The position numbers and the translations under genes are program-made. A DNA stretch of 64,000 nucleotides, from NCBI GenBank assembly GCA_038030265.1, contig CM075937.1, positions 2,046,001 through 2,110,000 of the forward strand, in the 5' to 3' direction. Of the stretch, positions 23,301-36,046 are shown piece by piece. Source of the DNA: Corythucha ciliata. Taxonomy: Eukaryota; Arthropoda; Insecta; Hemiptera; Tingidae. The notes beneath the pieces are model-generated. The model searched no databases, had not been told where the DNA came from, and saw only the letters and a list, made by a program, of their open reading frames with translations. The first letter of the stretch is position 1. Each line of letters begins with the position of its first letter.

Positions 23301-23939
23301 TTTATGCCAGTAGAAACCCCGTGGCTGACTGAATGTAATCACTGAGTAGTGAGTAATAGTATAGGGAAGGATGATAGCACGTTGAAAATGAAAAATTAGA
23401 TCAGTTGTGAGGGGGGAGGGGGTTTGAGTAACGTTAACAGCTTTGCCTATATAAAGTAAATTAGGAGATTGGAAATCGTCGAGCTATCCATCATTCACGC
23501 TCAATTTTGTTATCTGTGTTTGTACCGTGGCTTAAAATAATAGTCGTGCCTTACATAATTAAACTCGATAGGTGGACGGCTAATCACACTTTGGCTTGAA
23601 TCAATCATAAATTCCAACTTCTACACTGTAACAAACACTTTTGGTATTTGTCACTCGCGTTGCCCACGAATAGTACATTGTACACCTAGGCATGAAAGGC
23701 ATACGGAACACGCCTTTCTGCCGAGGTGCACACATGATTTTTTATCCTACGCATGAATAGGAAATAATTAATAAATCATTGTTCGACAAGTTTCTAATGG
23801 ATTGAAAGAAGTGGTAAATTCAGTTAACTTTTTAAACACGTGTTCCTTGAACCTTCCTTCCTCCGCCCGTCTTTATTCACCAAGTACTAAACATGGATTC
23901 GTTAATAAAGAATTGAGAGTTCAGTTATAAATCATTCGA
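23301..23939. other. Gene-free stretch
   Basis: AT-rich, with a G-run near 23411. Nothing recognised. Confidence 0.35.
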
Positions 23940-24750
23940 CAACAAAATCAAACTTAATGCACGCACCATCGATGCCTACCGGAAAATTATATCCATTCTA
24001 GACACCCAAAAAGCCGAATACCACACGTTCCAAATGAAAAAGGACAAACCATTCCGGGTCCACACCCTTCGTGTGATACAAACGAGATGATACACGAGCT
24101 CAAAGAGTTGGGGTTTGAACCTCTCCAAATGTTGCCAGTAATTCACCCTCTAAAGAAAACTCCAATGCCTATGTTCTTCGTAGATCTGAAAACAAACCCC
24201 GAAAAACGAAGAAATTTATAAAATTACAAAATTATACCAATGTGTGGTTAGGACAGAGCCTCCGCGGCCACGAAAATCTGTAGTACAATGCACCCGCTGT
24301 CAGAAATTTGACCATACGTAAAACTTCTGTCGTAAATCTCCCCGTTGTGTGAAGTGCGACGCTCCTCATTCTACCACTGAGTGCAATAAAGATTCAGCAA
24401 CTCCTCCCGTATGCGTAAACTGCAAGGGCCAATAAACAGCCAGCTACAGTGGGTGCCCTGTCGCAAAGAAGCTTCAGAATGGCCCGGCATTATAGCGATC
24501 TATCTATGCTCACCAATCTAGGAGTTAGCCACCGCCTGAAATCCATGAAAACCCAAATCTTCCTCAGAAATACCCAACGTATGCAGCAGTATTAACCCCC
24601 TACCAACCCCACGATGAAAACCCATCCAACTACACCGACCCCTCCAACAACCTGTTATCAACTCTTATTTTGAAAATCGATACAATACTATCTACGATCT
24701 AACCTCTACTGGCAATGCTCACTCAGATCTTACCCGCTATCCTTAAAAAA
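23940..24750 (+). pseudogene. Jockey-type LINE ORF1 (Gag-like, zinc knuckles), decayed
   Basis: Translation over broken frames gives EPPRPRKSVVQCTRCQKF, then C-x2-C-type knuckles (FCRKSPRCVKC, ECNKDSATPPVCVNCKGQ), then a Pro/Asn-rich tail. This is the ORF1 layout of Jockey-clade LINEs and is closely similar to the copy at 54400-54938. Several stops. The upstream part near 23940-24130 (AYRKIISILDTQKAEYHTF) fits the region before the knuckles. Confidence 0.8.
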
Positions 24751-26730
24751 TGACCACACAAATTGATCAAAACTTACAAATTAGCACATGGAACTCCAAG
24801 GGGATCAACAATAAATACCACGAAATTAAAGCTCACCTTGCATTGTATAATTTGGACTGCAGAATCAAAATGACGTCGATTTAGCGGTTAGAATATTCAC
24901 CCGAGCTGTACAGTCAGCGTCTCAAGCGTCGAACTCCTCAACAAACAGACATCCACGCGCACACCGAGAAACTCTTCCTCTCCACATTCAACAACTTATC
25001 CTCACAAAGATACACTGCAAATGACAATGAGAAAGAAGTCGTTACCCTCCACACAAAACGGCGTTCAACAAGGCGACGGAGGAACTTAAAATTGCGCTTA
25101 AAAAACACCACGGCGACATTGTGCAAGCGAAAATCATGCAACTAGACCCTTCCGATGGCTTACTATGGAAAAAAACACGATCACTGACCAAAGAAGATGG
25201 CAAACCACCTGCCAATCTAAAGCAGATACTTTTGCAATCCACCTTCAAACCCAGTTCATGCCGATCCCAGTACAATGTCAGCAGGATTGCTTTCATTCGA
25301 AAGTTATCAAAAACCTCGAGGAGCTGCTCCAACTCGCACCACTCCCTAAGCTGCTCACCCCTAGAGAGGTCAATAACGCAATTAAAAAGTCGCCAACTAA
25401 GAAAGCCCCAGGACAAGACCACATAGTTCAACAGCTCTTAGTCAATCTTACCCGGAAAGGTCTAGTGTTCCTCACTCAAATTTATAACGCCATCCTGCGA
25501 ACAACTCACTACCAAGTATGTGGAAGCATGCCATCATTACCATGATAGCCAAACCGGGTAAAAAGAGAGAGGATCCGAATAGCTACAGACCGGTGAGCCT
25601 GCTGAGTCTTCGACAGGCTACTTCTATCTAGGCTTATACCTCACATCGAGTCAATCATCCTGGACAGTCAGTTTGGATTCCGATCCCTGCATTCCTGTCC
25701 GCATCAGCTACATAGGGTTGTTGACAAAATATTGGACACCTACGAAAAAAAGAAAGTCTGCCTCGGGCTCTTTATAGATACTGAAAAGGCATTCGATAAG
25801 GTGTGGAATTCCGGACTTTTAATCAAAATGAAACCACACCTCAATGACACTCTATACAGAATTATCCATCTTATCTGACAAACCGTACCTACTCAGTGCA
25901 ATATGGAGAAGTTTACTCGCAACCCTCATTCTCATCAGGCGTGCCTCAAGGCAGTGTACTGGGGCCTATATTTGCAAACGCAGTGGACCTGGTCTTTGCA
26001 AACGATTTTCCAACCAGTGAGGAGGTTAAAATCGCTCAATTCGCGGATGACGTAGCCATACTATCACAAAAAAACCACAGGAGAAGAAGCTCACGCTGTA
26101 CTTCAGGAATTTGCGAATAATGTCAGTGCTTGGTGTGCAAAGTGGAGGATCCGTCAGAAGTCAGAAGTGGTTCAATTCACTTATCGCCATATACGGACAA
26201 ATACAGCCATCCTGCTGCAAGGCGAATCCACATAGTCAGTACGCTATCTCGGGTTACATCTTGACTACAAAATTTTGTGGGCAACCCACATAAAATATGA
26301 TGTAACCCGGACCAGGCATCGCATGTACGCCCTAAAACATATATTCTTACCAGCAACGCGATTCCCATACACGTTAAGCGCCTCATATATATCACAATAA
26401 TCCGGCCCATCTGGCAATATGGCTGCGCAATTTGGTCTTCTGTTTCATATACACAGATCAAATAAGTGCAAACCATCCAAAATCGTATTCTTCGCCTAAT
26501 AACCAGGGCACCTTGGTATGTCCGGAACCAGACGATTCACAAAGACTTGGATGTTCCATATGTTACGAAAGTGATTGAAGCGACATACGGCCGACACCGC
26601 CGTTCTTTCACAGCCCACGTCAATCCTCTTTTACGGGAAATTTCTCTCAACCAACCACCTCCGCGGATTCAGAGGCGGCTTAAACGAAAATGGCACTCTG
26701 ACCTCATGGGCCCAACGTGATATAATTTCT
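24751..26730 (+). pseudogene. Jockey-type LINE ORF2 (endonuclease mostly lost, RT), decayed
   Basis: Starts with ISTWNSKGINNKYHEIKAHL, the first endonuclease motif. Most of the endonuclease is then missing and the sequence resumes at the endonuclease-RT linker near 24930. RT pieces follow over many frames: VNNAIKKSPTKKAPGQDH, MIAKPGKKREDPNSYRPV, LGLFIDTEKAFDKV, SGVPQGSVLGP and AQFADDVAIL, which keeps the catalytic Ala-Asp-Asp. C-terminal NRILRLITRAPWYVRN and RRLKRKWHSDL end near 26720. No intact frame. Linker and RT order match the second copy at 54955-56336. Confidence 0.88.
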
Positions 26731-26968
26731 TCTTGCCAGCATCTACCACAATTCTACGTATACACCCACACCCCGTGCATCGTGATAAGAAACAAACTCA
26801 AGCCAAATTCGTGTCCTGAGCTGGTCTCTATTTTACATGCGAGGTACGCTACTGAGCGTTCATTCCTCGCCATATGTGTCAAGTTATTTATTGTATACAA
26901 CACGCGGTCACAACTATTGGCCACGCAAAGATTACGCGACCGCCCCTGGTGGCACCTGAATGAACATT
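26731..26968. other. Short gene-free stretch
   Basis: Between the LINE 3' end and the ISL2EU-type element. Probably LINE 3' UTR. No poly-A tail seen. Confidence 0.35.
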
Positions 26969-27021
26969 CGTAGAGTAGACAAACAAAATAGTTACTGGTT
27001 GCCGTTGTAACGGCATTATTT

Positions 27022-27609
27022 ATGGTTGTCTTCTGGGGGTTTTGTTTCAAGCAGTTTGAAGCTACACAAAACTTGTCTATTCTTTTTTTCTCGAATTTTA
27101 TCGTGATGCTGTCTGTAATTGACGCAATGAAAATTAGCGCGGGATTCGTGAGACCCATGAGGGAAGGTGAAGAGGTCTTGCGAAGCAAATTAATTGTTTC
27201 GGTGGGCTAGAGAAGTGGCGAACAAAACGGTGTGATCCACGTCGAAGCTCTTGTCCTTCGAACGTCGGGGGTGAATTCTGAGCTGCCTTACCATGTAGAC
27301 CTTCGAATTGACGTCTCTAAGGAATTCGGGGAAAGAATATTGATTGATGATCAATCATTAAATGTGAATGTCCAGCGGGCCTATCGGGAAAGTGCAAACA
27401 CATCATTGCTGTGGCCCTTTACCTTTCCAAGTAAATTAACGTTACCAACGCTGGGCTACATTTACACTTCTATTTTTTCAACTTGTGATGATTGACTCTC
27501 CGTTTAGCGTTGACGAGTCGGAGCTAGACGATCTGAGTTGCACAGATGTAGAGCAACAATGTGGGGAGCTGCGCGGAGATCAGCTCTTGAAGAATATGAA
27601 CCAAAGAGA
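27022..27609 (+). other. Possible upstream exons of the YqaJ-side gene
   Basis: Two protein-like stretches: 27022-27300 over two frames (ISAGFVRPMREGEEVLRS, then VIHVEALVLRTSGVN), and 27487-27609, a 41-codon frame beginning MIDSPFSVDESELDDLS and ending at AGAGA followed by GTGAGTG, a good splice donor. A CTCTTTAACAG acceptor precedes the main nuclease exon at 28246, though the phases do not join cleanly. No domain recognised. Confidence 0.35.
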
Positions 27610-28251
27610 GTGAGTGCCCTTTGCCATGCCGGTCAGCAAAAGGATGTCTATGTCTCGCACGCGGATAAAACGCTTGACAAGTTGTAAGCGTTTATAGTAG
27701 TAGTACGGGTGTAACTGTAATCTTGGTGGTGGTAAATTGTAGAGTTGGCGGTAAAACGTTTATTCAAAACGTAGGCAAGAAAGTGATGATCATTTTAAGG
27801 GGGAGACAAAAGTTGAACGGTCATCGAGTACTTTCACTTTTCACTCGCTATTCAAAAATTACGGAAGAATTTCACTGCGCCTAAGCGCGAAAACATCGAA
27901 TTTGAAGCCCAAGTTGAAAATAATCGCCACTTTCAGAAAAATTTAAAAGCCCTATGTTTGAAATGCAAGTGTGTGTGTGTAAGCTGCCGCTTCGCTGAGT
28001 ACTCTTTCCGGGGATAAATTAAGGTTTTATGTAATTATCAACACAGCCGAGTTTTTCGCTACAGCAGATGTACCCCCCCCCCACGAATTATTACCCCTCT
28101 TCAGCAAGTTTTCACCATCACCGTAAAGCCACGATAAGCGTTTGCTGTATCTTTGGAACTGTGATGTACTGATGAATACCACAAGCCTCAATCAATTGGT
28201 GGAATCAGAAAAAGCCAAGGAAACATTATTTTCCCCTCTTTAACAGGTGCA

Positions 28252-29162
28252 ATGCAGAGTGAATACTCTCTTTTCTTCAGCGGGATTCGTTCTGGAGCTG
28301 GTGCAGCTCCAATTGAACAACAAGATGCGCCAAGAACAGAAGAAAAATCTATTTTTTGTCATAGGGTACTAACTTTTCGAAGCTGGGGAGCTCTGGGCCA
28401 TCTTATGCACTTGACAAATGCAAAATTTGGGTCTCTTGCTCCTAACCTCTTGACATATTACACGGACAATGTGGCTGTCACTTTGGAGAAAAGTATTTCA
28501 ATAGCCGTCTTGAAACAAGGCAGTGTTGAATGGATGAATCACCGAAAGATAAGATTGTTCGCATCGAATGCTAGATGTCAATTTACATACTTTTTAAACT
28601 CAAAAGCCAACTGGGAAAAAAGGTACTCAGACTTGTATCAGTCGACCTTTTGTGGAAATATGGACACACTCCGTGGGTTACAATGTGAACCGCGCAAGAG
28701 ACAAGTATTGCAGTGCATTTCATTGCTCAGTGGTTGAAATTGGGACTATTGTAAGACCAGAGTTGCCGTGGTTGTGCTCCAGTGCTGATGGGGTGGTTGT
28801 GGACGGTGGTGGTAATTTCTTGCGCTTGATTGAAATTAAAGCTTTGAAAATAGGAGAGTGTCTGAATGCAGCAAGAATGATTGAGATGAGGGCCGTTAAG
28901 ACTCTGGATTTCTCTAAGTATGTGAGTGGAATAATGCGGAAAAAATGACCATTATGCGCAGATGCAAATAGGCATGTTGTTATCAGGCTTTTCGGAATGT
29001 GATTATGTTATTTATTCAAAATCTGGTAATGACTTTGTCTGCAGAAGGATTGAATTTGACTTGGATTATGTTGTTGAAATGTGTGGTGTGCTTTTAAATG
29101 TTTATTTCGATGAATTTCTTCCAAGAATGGCTAAAGCTCATCAGGAGTCAACAGAAAATTAA
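28252..29162 (+). pseudogene. YqaJ-like (lambda-exonuclease/PD-(D/E)XK) nuclease of ISL2EU
   Basis: Ordered YqaJ motifs: WMNHRKIRLFASNARCQF near the N-terminus, TLRGLQCEP, then after a frame change GTIVRPELPWLCSSADGVV and FLRLIEIKALK (the D...E-x-K core), then after a second change in an A-run at about 28940, DHYAQMQIGMLLSGFSEC and CDYVIYSKSGNDF. Two frameshifts (about 28690 and 28943) make this copy non-functional as it stands. In ISL2EU elements a YqaJ exonuclease partners the transposase; its exact role is not settled. Confidence 0.82.
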
Positions 29163-29267
29163 AGAATCCCAATCGAGTTAACTTCGTTCTGTAATGTTCT
29201 TATTATTAGTTATACCTACTAATATTTATGGGGCAAATGACCCAGAGCGATGACCTAAATTAAATAA

Positions 29268-29306
29268 TAATTCGTAGTAATAATAATAATAATATTAAAA
29301 ATAATT
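29268..29306. repeat. (AAT)n microsatellite
   Basis: AT-rich trinucleotide tract between the convergent YqaJ and transposase genes, TAATAATAATAATAATATT core. Confidence 0.8.
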
Positions 29307-29468
29307 ATGTACTTTTCTTTTCATCATTAAGACAACGTGTTTTTTCAAGGATAAATTAAATAAAAAATTGAAAAATTTTTTTTATTACTCTGCACTATTT
29401 TTTTTTCAATCATTGTAACAGAAGAAAAAACAAAAAAACACTTGAAAAAAAATACTTAGACGGGAATG

Positions 29469-31251
29469 CTACTGCTGCAAGAACTTGTCAATCTTCATTA
29501 TGGGGGGGCCCAAATTTGTTAAACCACCAACAATGTCCAGAATATTGTCAATGTATCCTGCCAGCTTCCACGGTATGTGGCCTCGGAGGAAACTGTATTC
29601 TCTCATCCGTTGGATCACCCTTTCAACATGTACTCGCGCGCGGGCAATGTTCGCATTTTCAATAGCGTCTGTGTGGCTTAGTTGCCTGTTTCCTTGGCTG
29701 TCTTTTTTTAAAAAGGGAGGCCTGTGTAGTTTTATGTTCCTCTGAAATAAAGAAGAAAAAAGATTAGACAGCTATCAACATTTCAAGCAGGGAGCAGTCA
29801 GCAGTTACTTGAGCACACTCATTTTCAATTCGAAATCCCTTGTCAACCATTACAGCGTCATAAGGGTCTAGTTTGTCCAAGATGCCACTGTCACTCACTA
29901 CGATCTTGTCTGACGCGCGGCCTCCGAAAGCAGGGCTGATCTCCGTTATCAACCCCGATGGTGTAACACCAACATTGAATTTGAAGGTGTGTTTATTGAG
30001 AATAAGTCAAAATCCTACACTTCAAACATTTGCATGTCTCAGCCCAGTCTAGAACAATTCTTGTGCTCCTGAAGCTTGCAAAAGATACGGACAAGTTGGC
30101 CCTGATAAAGTTTTGTTCCGGCCACGGGATCATCGTTTTCAGAACTCTTGCAAGGATGGGGCACATATTTTTAAAATAGTTCGAGCATGTCTGTCGACTT
30201 ATACCGAACAGCACTCCTATCGCACAAAATCGCATATTCATTTTTATTTTAACCATCGTCAGCATCACTCTATCTTTGAGACTGATCAATTTCTTGTTCG
30301 TTGAAGCTTCGGGTGCTAACTCAGAGACACATTCAACTAAACCTTCCAGAAGATCGATTGAATGAATTCCCGTAAATGTGAAAAGTTTGGAATCTGAGTT
30401 GATAATGTCCGTTAATTTCACAATTATTTTGTTGGTCGTTTTTGAAGGCTCCTGGCCAGTGATGAAATTATTTCCTGTCTGGCTAGTTTTTTCATTCAGA
30501 TTATTGCTCACGCTCAGAAGATCTGCTAAACTGGAATTATCGACATCATGGACAGAAGCTTTCGTTGGATCTACCAGGCAGACTTGAGTGGCCTTATCGA
30601 GCAATCCTTTAAGAGGGACGGGGCGCGGTCAAGTGTCCCTGGAAGTTTCAGGACCAAATCCTTCACTAGTGGCCGGAATCCTGCGGAGAAAAAAATACTT
30701 TCAGGGTTAAAATTCGTGTAAAAAGGAGATGAAAGGAAATGAAATGAACCTATTTGTCTCTTCATGCTGCCTGCGTCGCTTTACCTCGCTTGTTGTTTCA
30801 TTCATTAAACGTTTTTGAGGCGGTGGAAGTTCAGTATCTGACATTGACTTTGGTATTCTTGAAGTAGGAACAGCGTGTGGAAAGAGTTTATTACGCTGTT
30901 TTCCTCCTGACAAACAGCGTAATATCGTAAAAGCGAAGCTGAAAGCGAGAATATCGTAAAAACTCCGTTGTGAAAATACGTGAATATGTTAATCTACTTT
31001 CATGTTACTTACCACCGTGAAAATAGTCCTGTCCAGTAAAATGACTCGAACACACGACCATTGATTTTGAGGACGGTTTTTCCATTTTTAGAGCTGTCTC
31101 CCAATTTTTTCCTCAGATTATGATCTTTTGGGAAATGATGAAAAGTTATCCACTTCAGAGCATAATTATTGCATTGTGGCACGCAGCAATATTTGGATAT
31201 CCTATTAGTTGAAGGTCCTTGGTCATGATTCATTAACATAATTATGCCCAA
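29469..31251 (-). pseudogene. ISL2EU transposase: THAP zinc finger, HTH, DDE nuclease; four exons
   Basis: Exons on the - strand with GT-AG junctions: 31251-31013, 30906-30750, 30680-29809, 29741-29469 (introns of 106, 69 and 67 bp). Exon 1 has the THAP start CCVPQCNNYA and ITFHHFPKD. After a one-base slip, VCSSHFTGQDYF supplies the Cys and His, and exon 2 gives the THAP end AVPTSRIP. Exon 3 has the helix-turn-helix LFGISRQTCSNYFK and parts of the DDE fold: RIVLDW, FNVGVTPSGLITEISPAFGG, DAVMVDKGF. Exon 4 holds ARARVHVERVIQRMREY with the catalytic Glu and ends at a TAG (29469-29471). Damage: an in-frame TGA at 30629-30631, a short deletion after VLDW, and a frame change near 29999. Confidence 0.87.
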
Positions 31252-31458
31252 TTATAATTAATATCAGCACTTCACATATTAGGTGATTCACTTCACTCCG
31301 GCATAACAAATCATTAAGTAACTGTTGCAATTTACATTTTGTTATGAAGCACGCCTCACTCCGTCTACTGTCTACTCTACGTTAATTCGCAATGAATCCG
31401 CCAGTTGCACTGGGGTGAATCTTTGCGGGGCCAACAAAGTCATATGGAAAACCAAGTC

Positions 31459-32150
31459 CTCAGACTCGGAAAAAAAAAATGTTTTTTTTTGTGGGTTGGG
31501 ATTTTTTCTCCCGTTAGGAATAAAAAAGGAGAAAACCCGCCAAATACAAATTATTATTTTTATTTCAAAGAAAAAGATGATAATGAATTCTAATTGTCAA
31601 TTTCATAAAAAGTTTCCCGACGATTATTGACGACGAAATTGATAAGATTAATTCATTGACTGATGTGAGAAAAACGGCCCTCGAGCTGTTCCTTTATTCT
31701 TGCCTATGCTGAATACTGCTCACACCTCAGCCTCTCGTCCCAGGAATACTTCGCGAAAAATACGTATACATTTACTACCTGAAATTTTTACATCTTTTTC
31801 AATTGGCTCGTCAACTTTATACTTCTTACTTAGCGCATATAACAATTATCTTCTACTTTAACATTCCCACTCATTGCATACAATTTTCTTAATTGTCGCA
31901 TTGATTTGAAATTCATCGAGGGAGATTCAAATCTCCCTTCAAATCTACGTCAGATACGTACTGCGCAATATATCTGCAGCGTATCTTTTTAGTGACATAT
32001 CAAGTAAAGAGAGGACCAGGCTTTTCCGAAGATGACTTCTCACAACAGCAACAGCTATTGTTAAATAAGAAGAAGAAGAACGAAAAAAGAAAATAAGCAC
32101 AAATATGGGATATTTTTATACCTCAAGAACAACTTTTTCACTTTAGTTTT
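31459..32150. other. P-like element 3' end, non-coding
   Basis: A/T-rich with A and T runs at 31471-31493. No coding similarity. It lies between the left TIR and the C-terminal coding region, so it is probably 3' UTR and terminal sequence. Confidence 0.45.
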
Positions 32151-32152
32151 GC

Positions 32153-33115
32153 AAGCTTGTTCAAGTTCTTGGCTTCAATATTACTTTTGCGATGCTTGTT
32201 TTCGAAAGTACACATGAAGTGCATTCTTGTGCAGACGTAGAACATCACAATTTGTTTGGTTATATGCATGCGATGGAATCCTGCAAGGCCCAGACAATTT
32301 TAAAAAATGTTTCGGCGCACAATGGATCCTCGGCTTTAATCGCGGTAATGTGGTCCTCGAGATGCTGAAGTAAACGAACAACTTCTAAATTGGGTTTCAC
32401 AAGCACCATGTGTAAATCCCTCTCCTTGAAGTAGTCGCTCACTTCATGACCATCGTCCGTAACCAAACATCGCTTACAGTCCTCGCAATTAGTAAATGAG
32501 GACGCTCGTTTGGTTACGTATCCTGCGAAATATTCAGCAGAGTCCGTGTATTTTACGAAGCGAGCGTCGCCTGCTCCGAAGTCACCTGAATGACGGCTGA
32601 TGAGCTTGGCAGTCTATGCCAATAATACTAATAATCTTACTCGCACTATCCAAAATACGATCCAGTGTAAAATCAACATGGGATTTCCGGTCAGTAACAA
32701 TGGATGTGTCGTCTGTTTGTGTTACCAGCGATTGAAATGCCTCTTCTACTTTAACGTTGCTGCCTTTCGGTGGCTTTATCAAGGAATACACGCTCAACAA
32801 TCGAAAAATCTGAGTGAAAACTGTGGGGCTAGGACGGTTGTTGCAACCACTACTCGCTCTAACCATGCCGAAAAACCCCTGAGACATGAAATTTGTAATT
32901 ATAATTATTTCTTTAGAGTGATGGATAGTAATTACTTCTAAGCGATCTTGACTTAATCTTGATGTCATAAGAAACGTATTTCCGTGTTTTTTGAGCTCAT
33001 CAAAAATTGATATTGCTGAGTTCAGAGTGACGACAATACCAACTGAAGTGCTGCTAGTTAACACGTTTTCACTAGTTTCTTTCCACTCGACAATGTATTT
33101 TAAAAAGCGTTTCAC
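32153..33115 (-). pseudogene. P-like transposase, C-terminal exons
   Basis: Reads FLKYIVEWKE, FLMTSRLSQDRLE, then after a 57-bp GT-AG intron (32935-32879) GFFGMVRASSGCNNRPSP and IFRLLSVYSLIKPPKGSN. This is the C-terminal part typical of P-element/THAP9 transposases. After a frame change near 32590 it continues GDARFVKYTDSAEYFAGYV, then SFTNCEDCKRCLV (paired Cys), and ends over another frame change with HAYNQTNCDVLRL. The intron has no in-frame stop, so a plain translation hides it. Several frameshifts: not functional. Confidence 0.82.
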
Positions 33116-34849
33116 TGTCTAGAACACGTCAATTAGCTATAGAACCGTTTGATAATGTTCAATTATCACAAATAAAATTAATAATAAAATTTTGCAATTA
33201 TTGATCCTTTATTCAGAAATTTCCCACTTATGAATTCTTTTTATTAAGGCTAAATGTCCCTTTTACTCGAAGTTGTTTTACTTATGTAATACTGTAGTCG
33301 TATGTTCTCTCATAAGATTTTCCAAAGGGATATGGTGAAAAAACTTGGAATCTCTATCCTACTCACGGTGCTCTAGTTGCTCTAGATCCATTCATAATTT
33401 CAATGTTGTCCATACCCCGTCGTATATTCCCAGTCGCAAGCTGTCAGTTGACAAAATTATATCCTGTGATTGACTAGGTAACCATAGTTCTTTTACGTCC
33501 AGGTGGTATATGTTGTTGTCTCTCCACAATAATTGTTTTTATTTCTTCCTTGGCCTTGGTCCAATCGATTTTCTGCCTGCCTAGGCAGTCGAAAATCGAT
33601 TAGACCAAGACCAGGGAAGAAAAAAAAACAATTATTGTGGAGAAACGACAACATATACCACACTGAGAAAAAAAATCGACAGATAATCGGTCAATATCAA
33701 CCGAGCTAAGTCGGTTAGAGAGTTGCAACCGAGCAGACACGGTTAGAAGTATGCTAGGTCTAATTGACCTAGTTCCCTGATAACCGTGTCTGCTCGGTTG
33801 CAACTCTCTGACCGACTTAGCTCGGTTGATCAGAGGTTGACCGAGTAGACTCGGTCAAAATTCAACACGGTTATTTTAATTGAACGCTTGGTTAACGAGC
33901 GACTACCGAATATTCGGTTATCTCTACCGGCTTCTCAGTTAGACTAACTCAGTCTGATCTGTCATTCGTTCCACATGAATACTGCTGCTCCAACCAATCT
34001 TTCGTTTATAGCAACCGAATACATAACGTCAAGGCCACCCACACTGCTCGGTTAGTTTGACCGTAAAGTGTAGGTTGACCCAACCCACTATGCTGAGTTA
34101 TTCGTACCATTCCTGTTCCGTTAATCTTACCAAATTCACTTCGCTATTTTGATCATCTCTGAAATGTCAGTCAGGCAAACGATTTTGTAGTTTTAATCGT
34201 CACTTATCTGATACTCCTCACTATGCTTTGGGAAGCCAGCCGCGTTGAGTCAGCCAAACTAACCTTCTGAACTCCAACAGAACTGTGCTAGACTCAACAA
34301 CAGTAGTCGGTTATTTTATCTAGGTTTCTTTTGTTGTTGTAGTAGCATTTTTTTTTTCTTTTCTTTCCTCACTAGTAAACTTAGGCGAGAGAGGCGAGAA
34401 AACGTATGCGATGCGGAAACCGACCCACGCTTCGCTTTGAACTCTAGAGTAATCAGGCGCGCTACACAAATTATGAAAATTAAGATTAGGACACATACGT
34501 AATTAAAATAAACATTAGCAGCGAAATAAGAGGGTTTCGTAAAATAATTATTTAATGCTAATATGTATTTCAAAGTACATATGTACATGAATGTACGTAT
34601 ACACACGCATATTGAGATTCTGTGTCTTCATTCGCTCATTGAAGAGTGAAAAAACGACCAATTACTTTGTTGTTGCACTATCGAAGAGTACTTCAATCCG
34701 ATCACTTCCTTATTAGGCGATTTTACTCTGGGTTGCTGGCGTTTTGTTTTGTTTGTTTGTTTTTTTTAAACAATTTTATAATCTGCCCGGTGACTGCGTA
34801 GCCTAGAAAAAATTCAACAAAAAAATCAATTTCGGTTGTTCCAGCTCGA

Positions 34850-35060
34850 AACAGCGACTAGAACTAGTACTGTGACCTTGCAGCTGTACTGTGTTACATT
34901 TTCTCAGGGGAGGCGACACCGACGTCCACTGAATGAAGTAGATGGAACTCCAAAAAAAACAGAACTTTTAAGTTAAGGCTGTTGAAAATTGAAACAACAA
35001 GCAGTACTGTTACCTTGCAGCTGCACTGTGCTGCTTTTTCAGGCTTTCCACTTCCACGTT
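34850..35060. repeat. Diverged tandem duplication
   Basis: GTACTGTGACCTTGCAGCTG (34868-) and GTACTGTTACCTTGCAGCTG (35003-) mark two copies of a unit of about 135 bp within the CACTGAG element. No coding similarity. Confidence 0.6.
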
Positions 35061-36046
35061 GGAGAGGTTTCCACAATTATTAGCGAGAAACGTGCATTAG
35101 TTATTTCAAGAGATCGGCCCTTTTTCCCGCAATTGACAGGTTTTCCGCTTTACGAGGAGTTCACCTTGAACAGGTTTGCTGTAGTAGTGTAGAAGGAAAA
35201 AATATATGTGCAGTTTTCAACACATATTAAAGAAGACAAAATAGAAAACTTCCAAGATTAAATAAAATTAAAATTCAACAAAATCGTTGGTTTAGCGCCG
35301 CTCCGCTCAACGCGTTATACCAGATAAATAATACCCCTGCCTTTCCCACCAAATCTAACGTCGTCTAAATGTATTGAGGTGAGAGTGTTCCCATTGAAAA
35401 CCCGCTATTGAAAAATTAGTCAAATACCTACCAGAAACCATCGAAATAAAATTAATCGTGCACTGTTACAAATTAATCATGTATCTACTCACCAGTGATT
35501 TTGTCGATTACGTCTTCGGACAGGTCATGAACGAAGAAAACCTTTTGCTTCCTCTTTACCAAATTTAGGCAGAAAAAATAGGTACACTCTAAACTTTGGA
35601 ATTGCAAGTTTTCAATAAAATTTACGCGACTGACAAAAGCACACTTTCTAGTTTCTATCCCAAACGCAGAACCCAGAATGAAATGAATAGCGAGGGAGAG
35701 GAATTATGCTTTGTCAGAGCCTTGGAGGAGGTTGTTACGTGGAGGGAGTTGCTACACGGTTGATGCTGACCGTGTTCTGTGTAGCTAGCCGACTTTCAAG
35801 GTTGGGACTTGGTCAGCTTGAGCATGCTGCGGGGCGCTATTTCTTTTCTTTTTTCTGCTACGCAAGCAGCTCGAGGCTTGCCTCCTGTCCTGTGCCCCTC
35901 CGCCCATCTTTGTCTAATGTGATCCACATCTACTCCCTAATTCCCCAACCGTTATTTTTTTTGTGTGTGCCCATCATTCTTTCCAAGCCAAGGCCAGGCG
36001 GTCTAGTGAGAATGGGCTTCTGCTTTGAACACGATTACGTATAAAT

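Larger units (their letters stand above)
26969..31381. mobile_element. ISL2EU-type DNA transposon (THAP-DDE transposase plus YqaJ-like nuclease)
   Basis: Two genes run tail to tail: a YqaJ-like nuclease on + and a THAP-domain DDE transposase on -. This pair is the known signature of ISL2EU (IS4EU) elements, a Harbinger-related animal group. Candidate ends are a 13-bp inverted pair: CGTAGAGTAGACA at 26969-26981 and TGTCTACTCTACG at 31369-31381. A 2-bp target duplication (TT on each side) is possible but not convincing. The gene pair is firmly seen; the exact boundaries are inference. Both genes carry disabling changes. Confidence 0.78.

Noticed and set aside
27232..27495. 87-codon frame as an independent gene
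   Set aside because: No domain recognised. Kept only as a possible upstream exon region of the ISL2EU YqaJ-side gene.
33590..33660. miRNA precursor
   Set aside because: The hairpin is long and continues beyond the interrupting element, with repeats elsewhere. It fits a MITE better than a miRNA gene.
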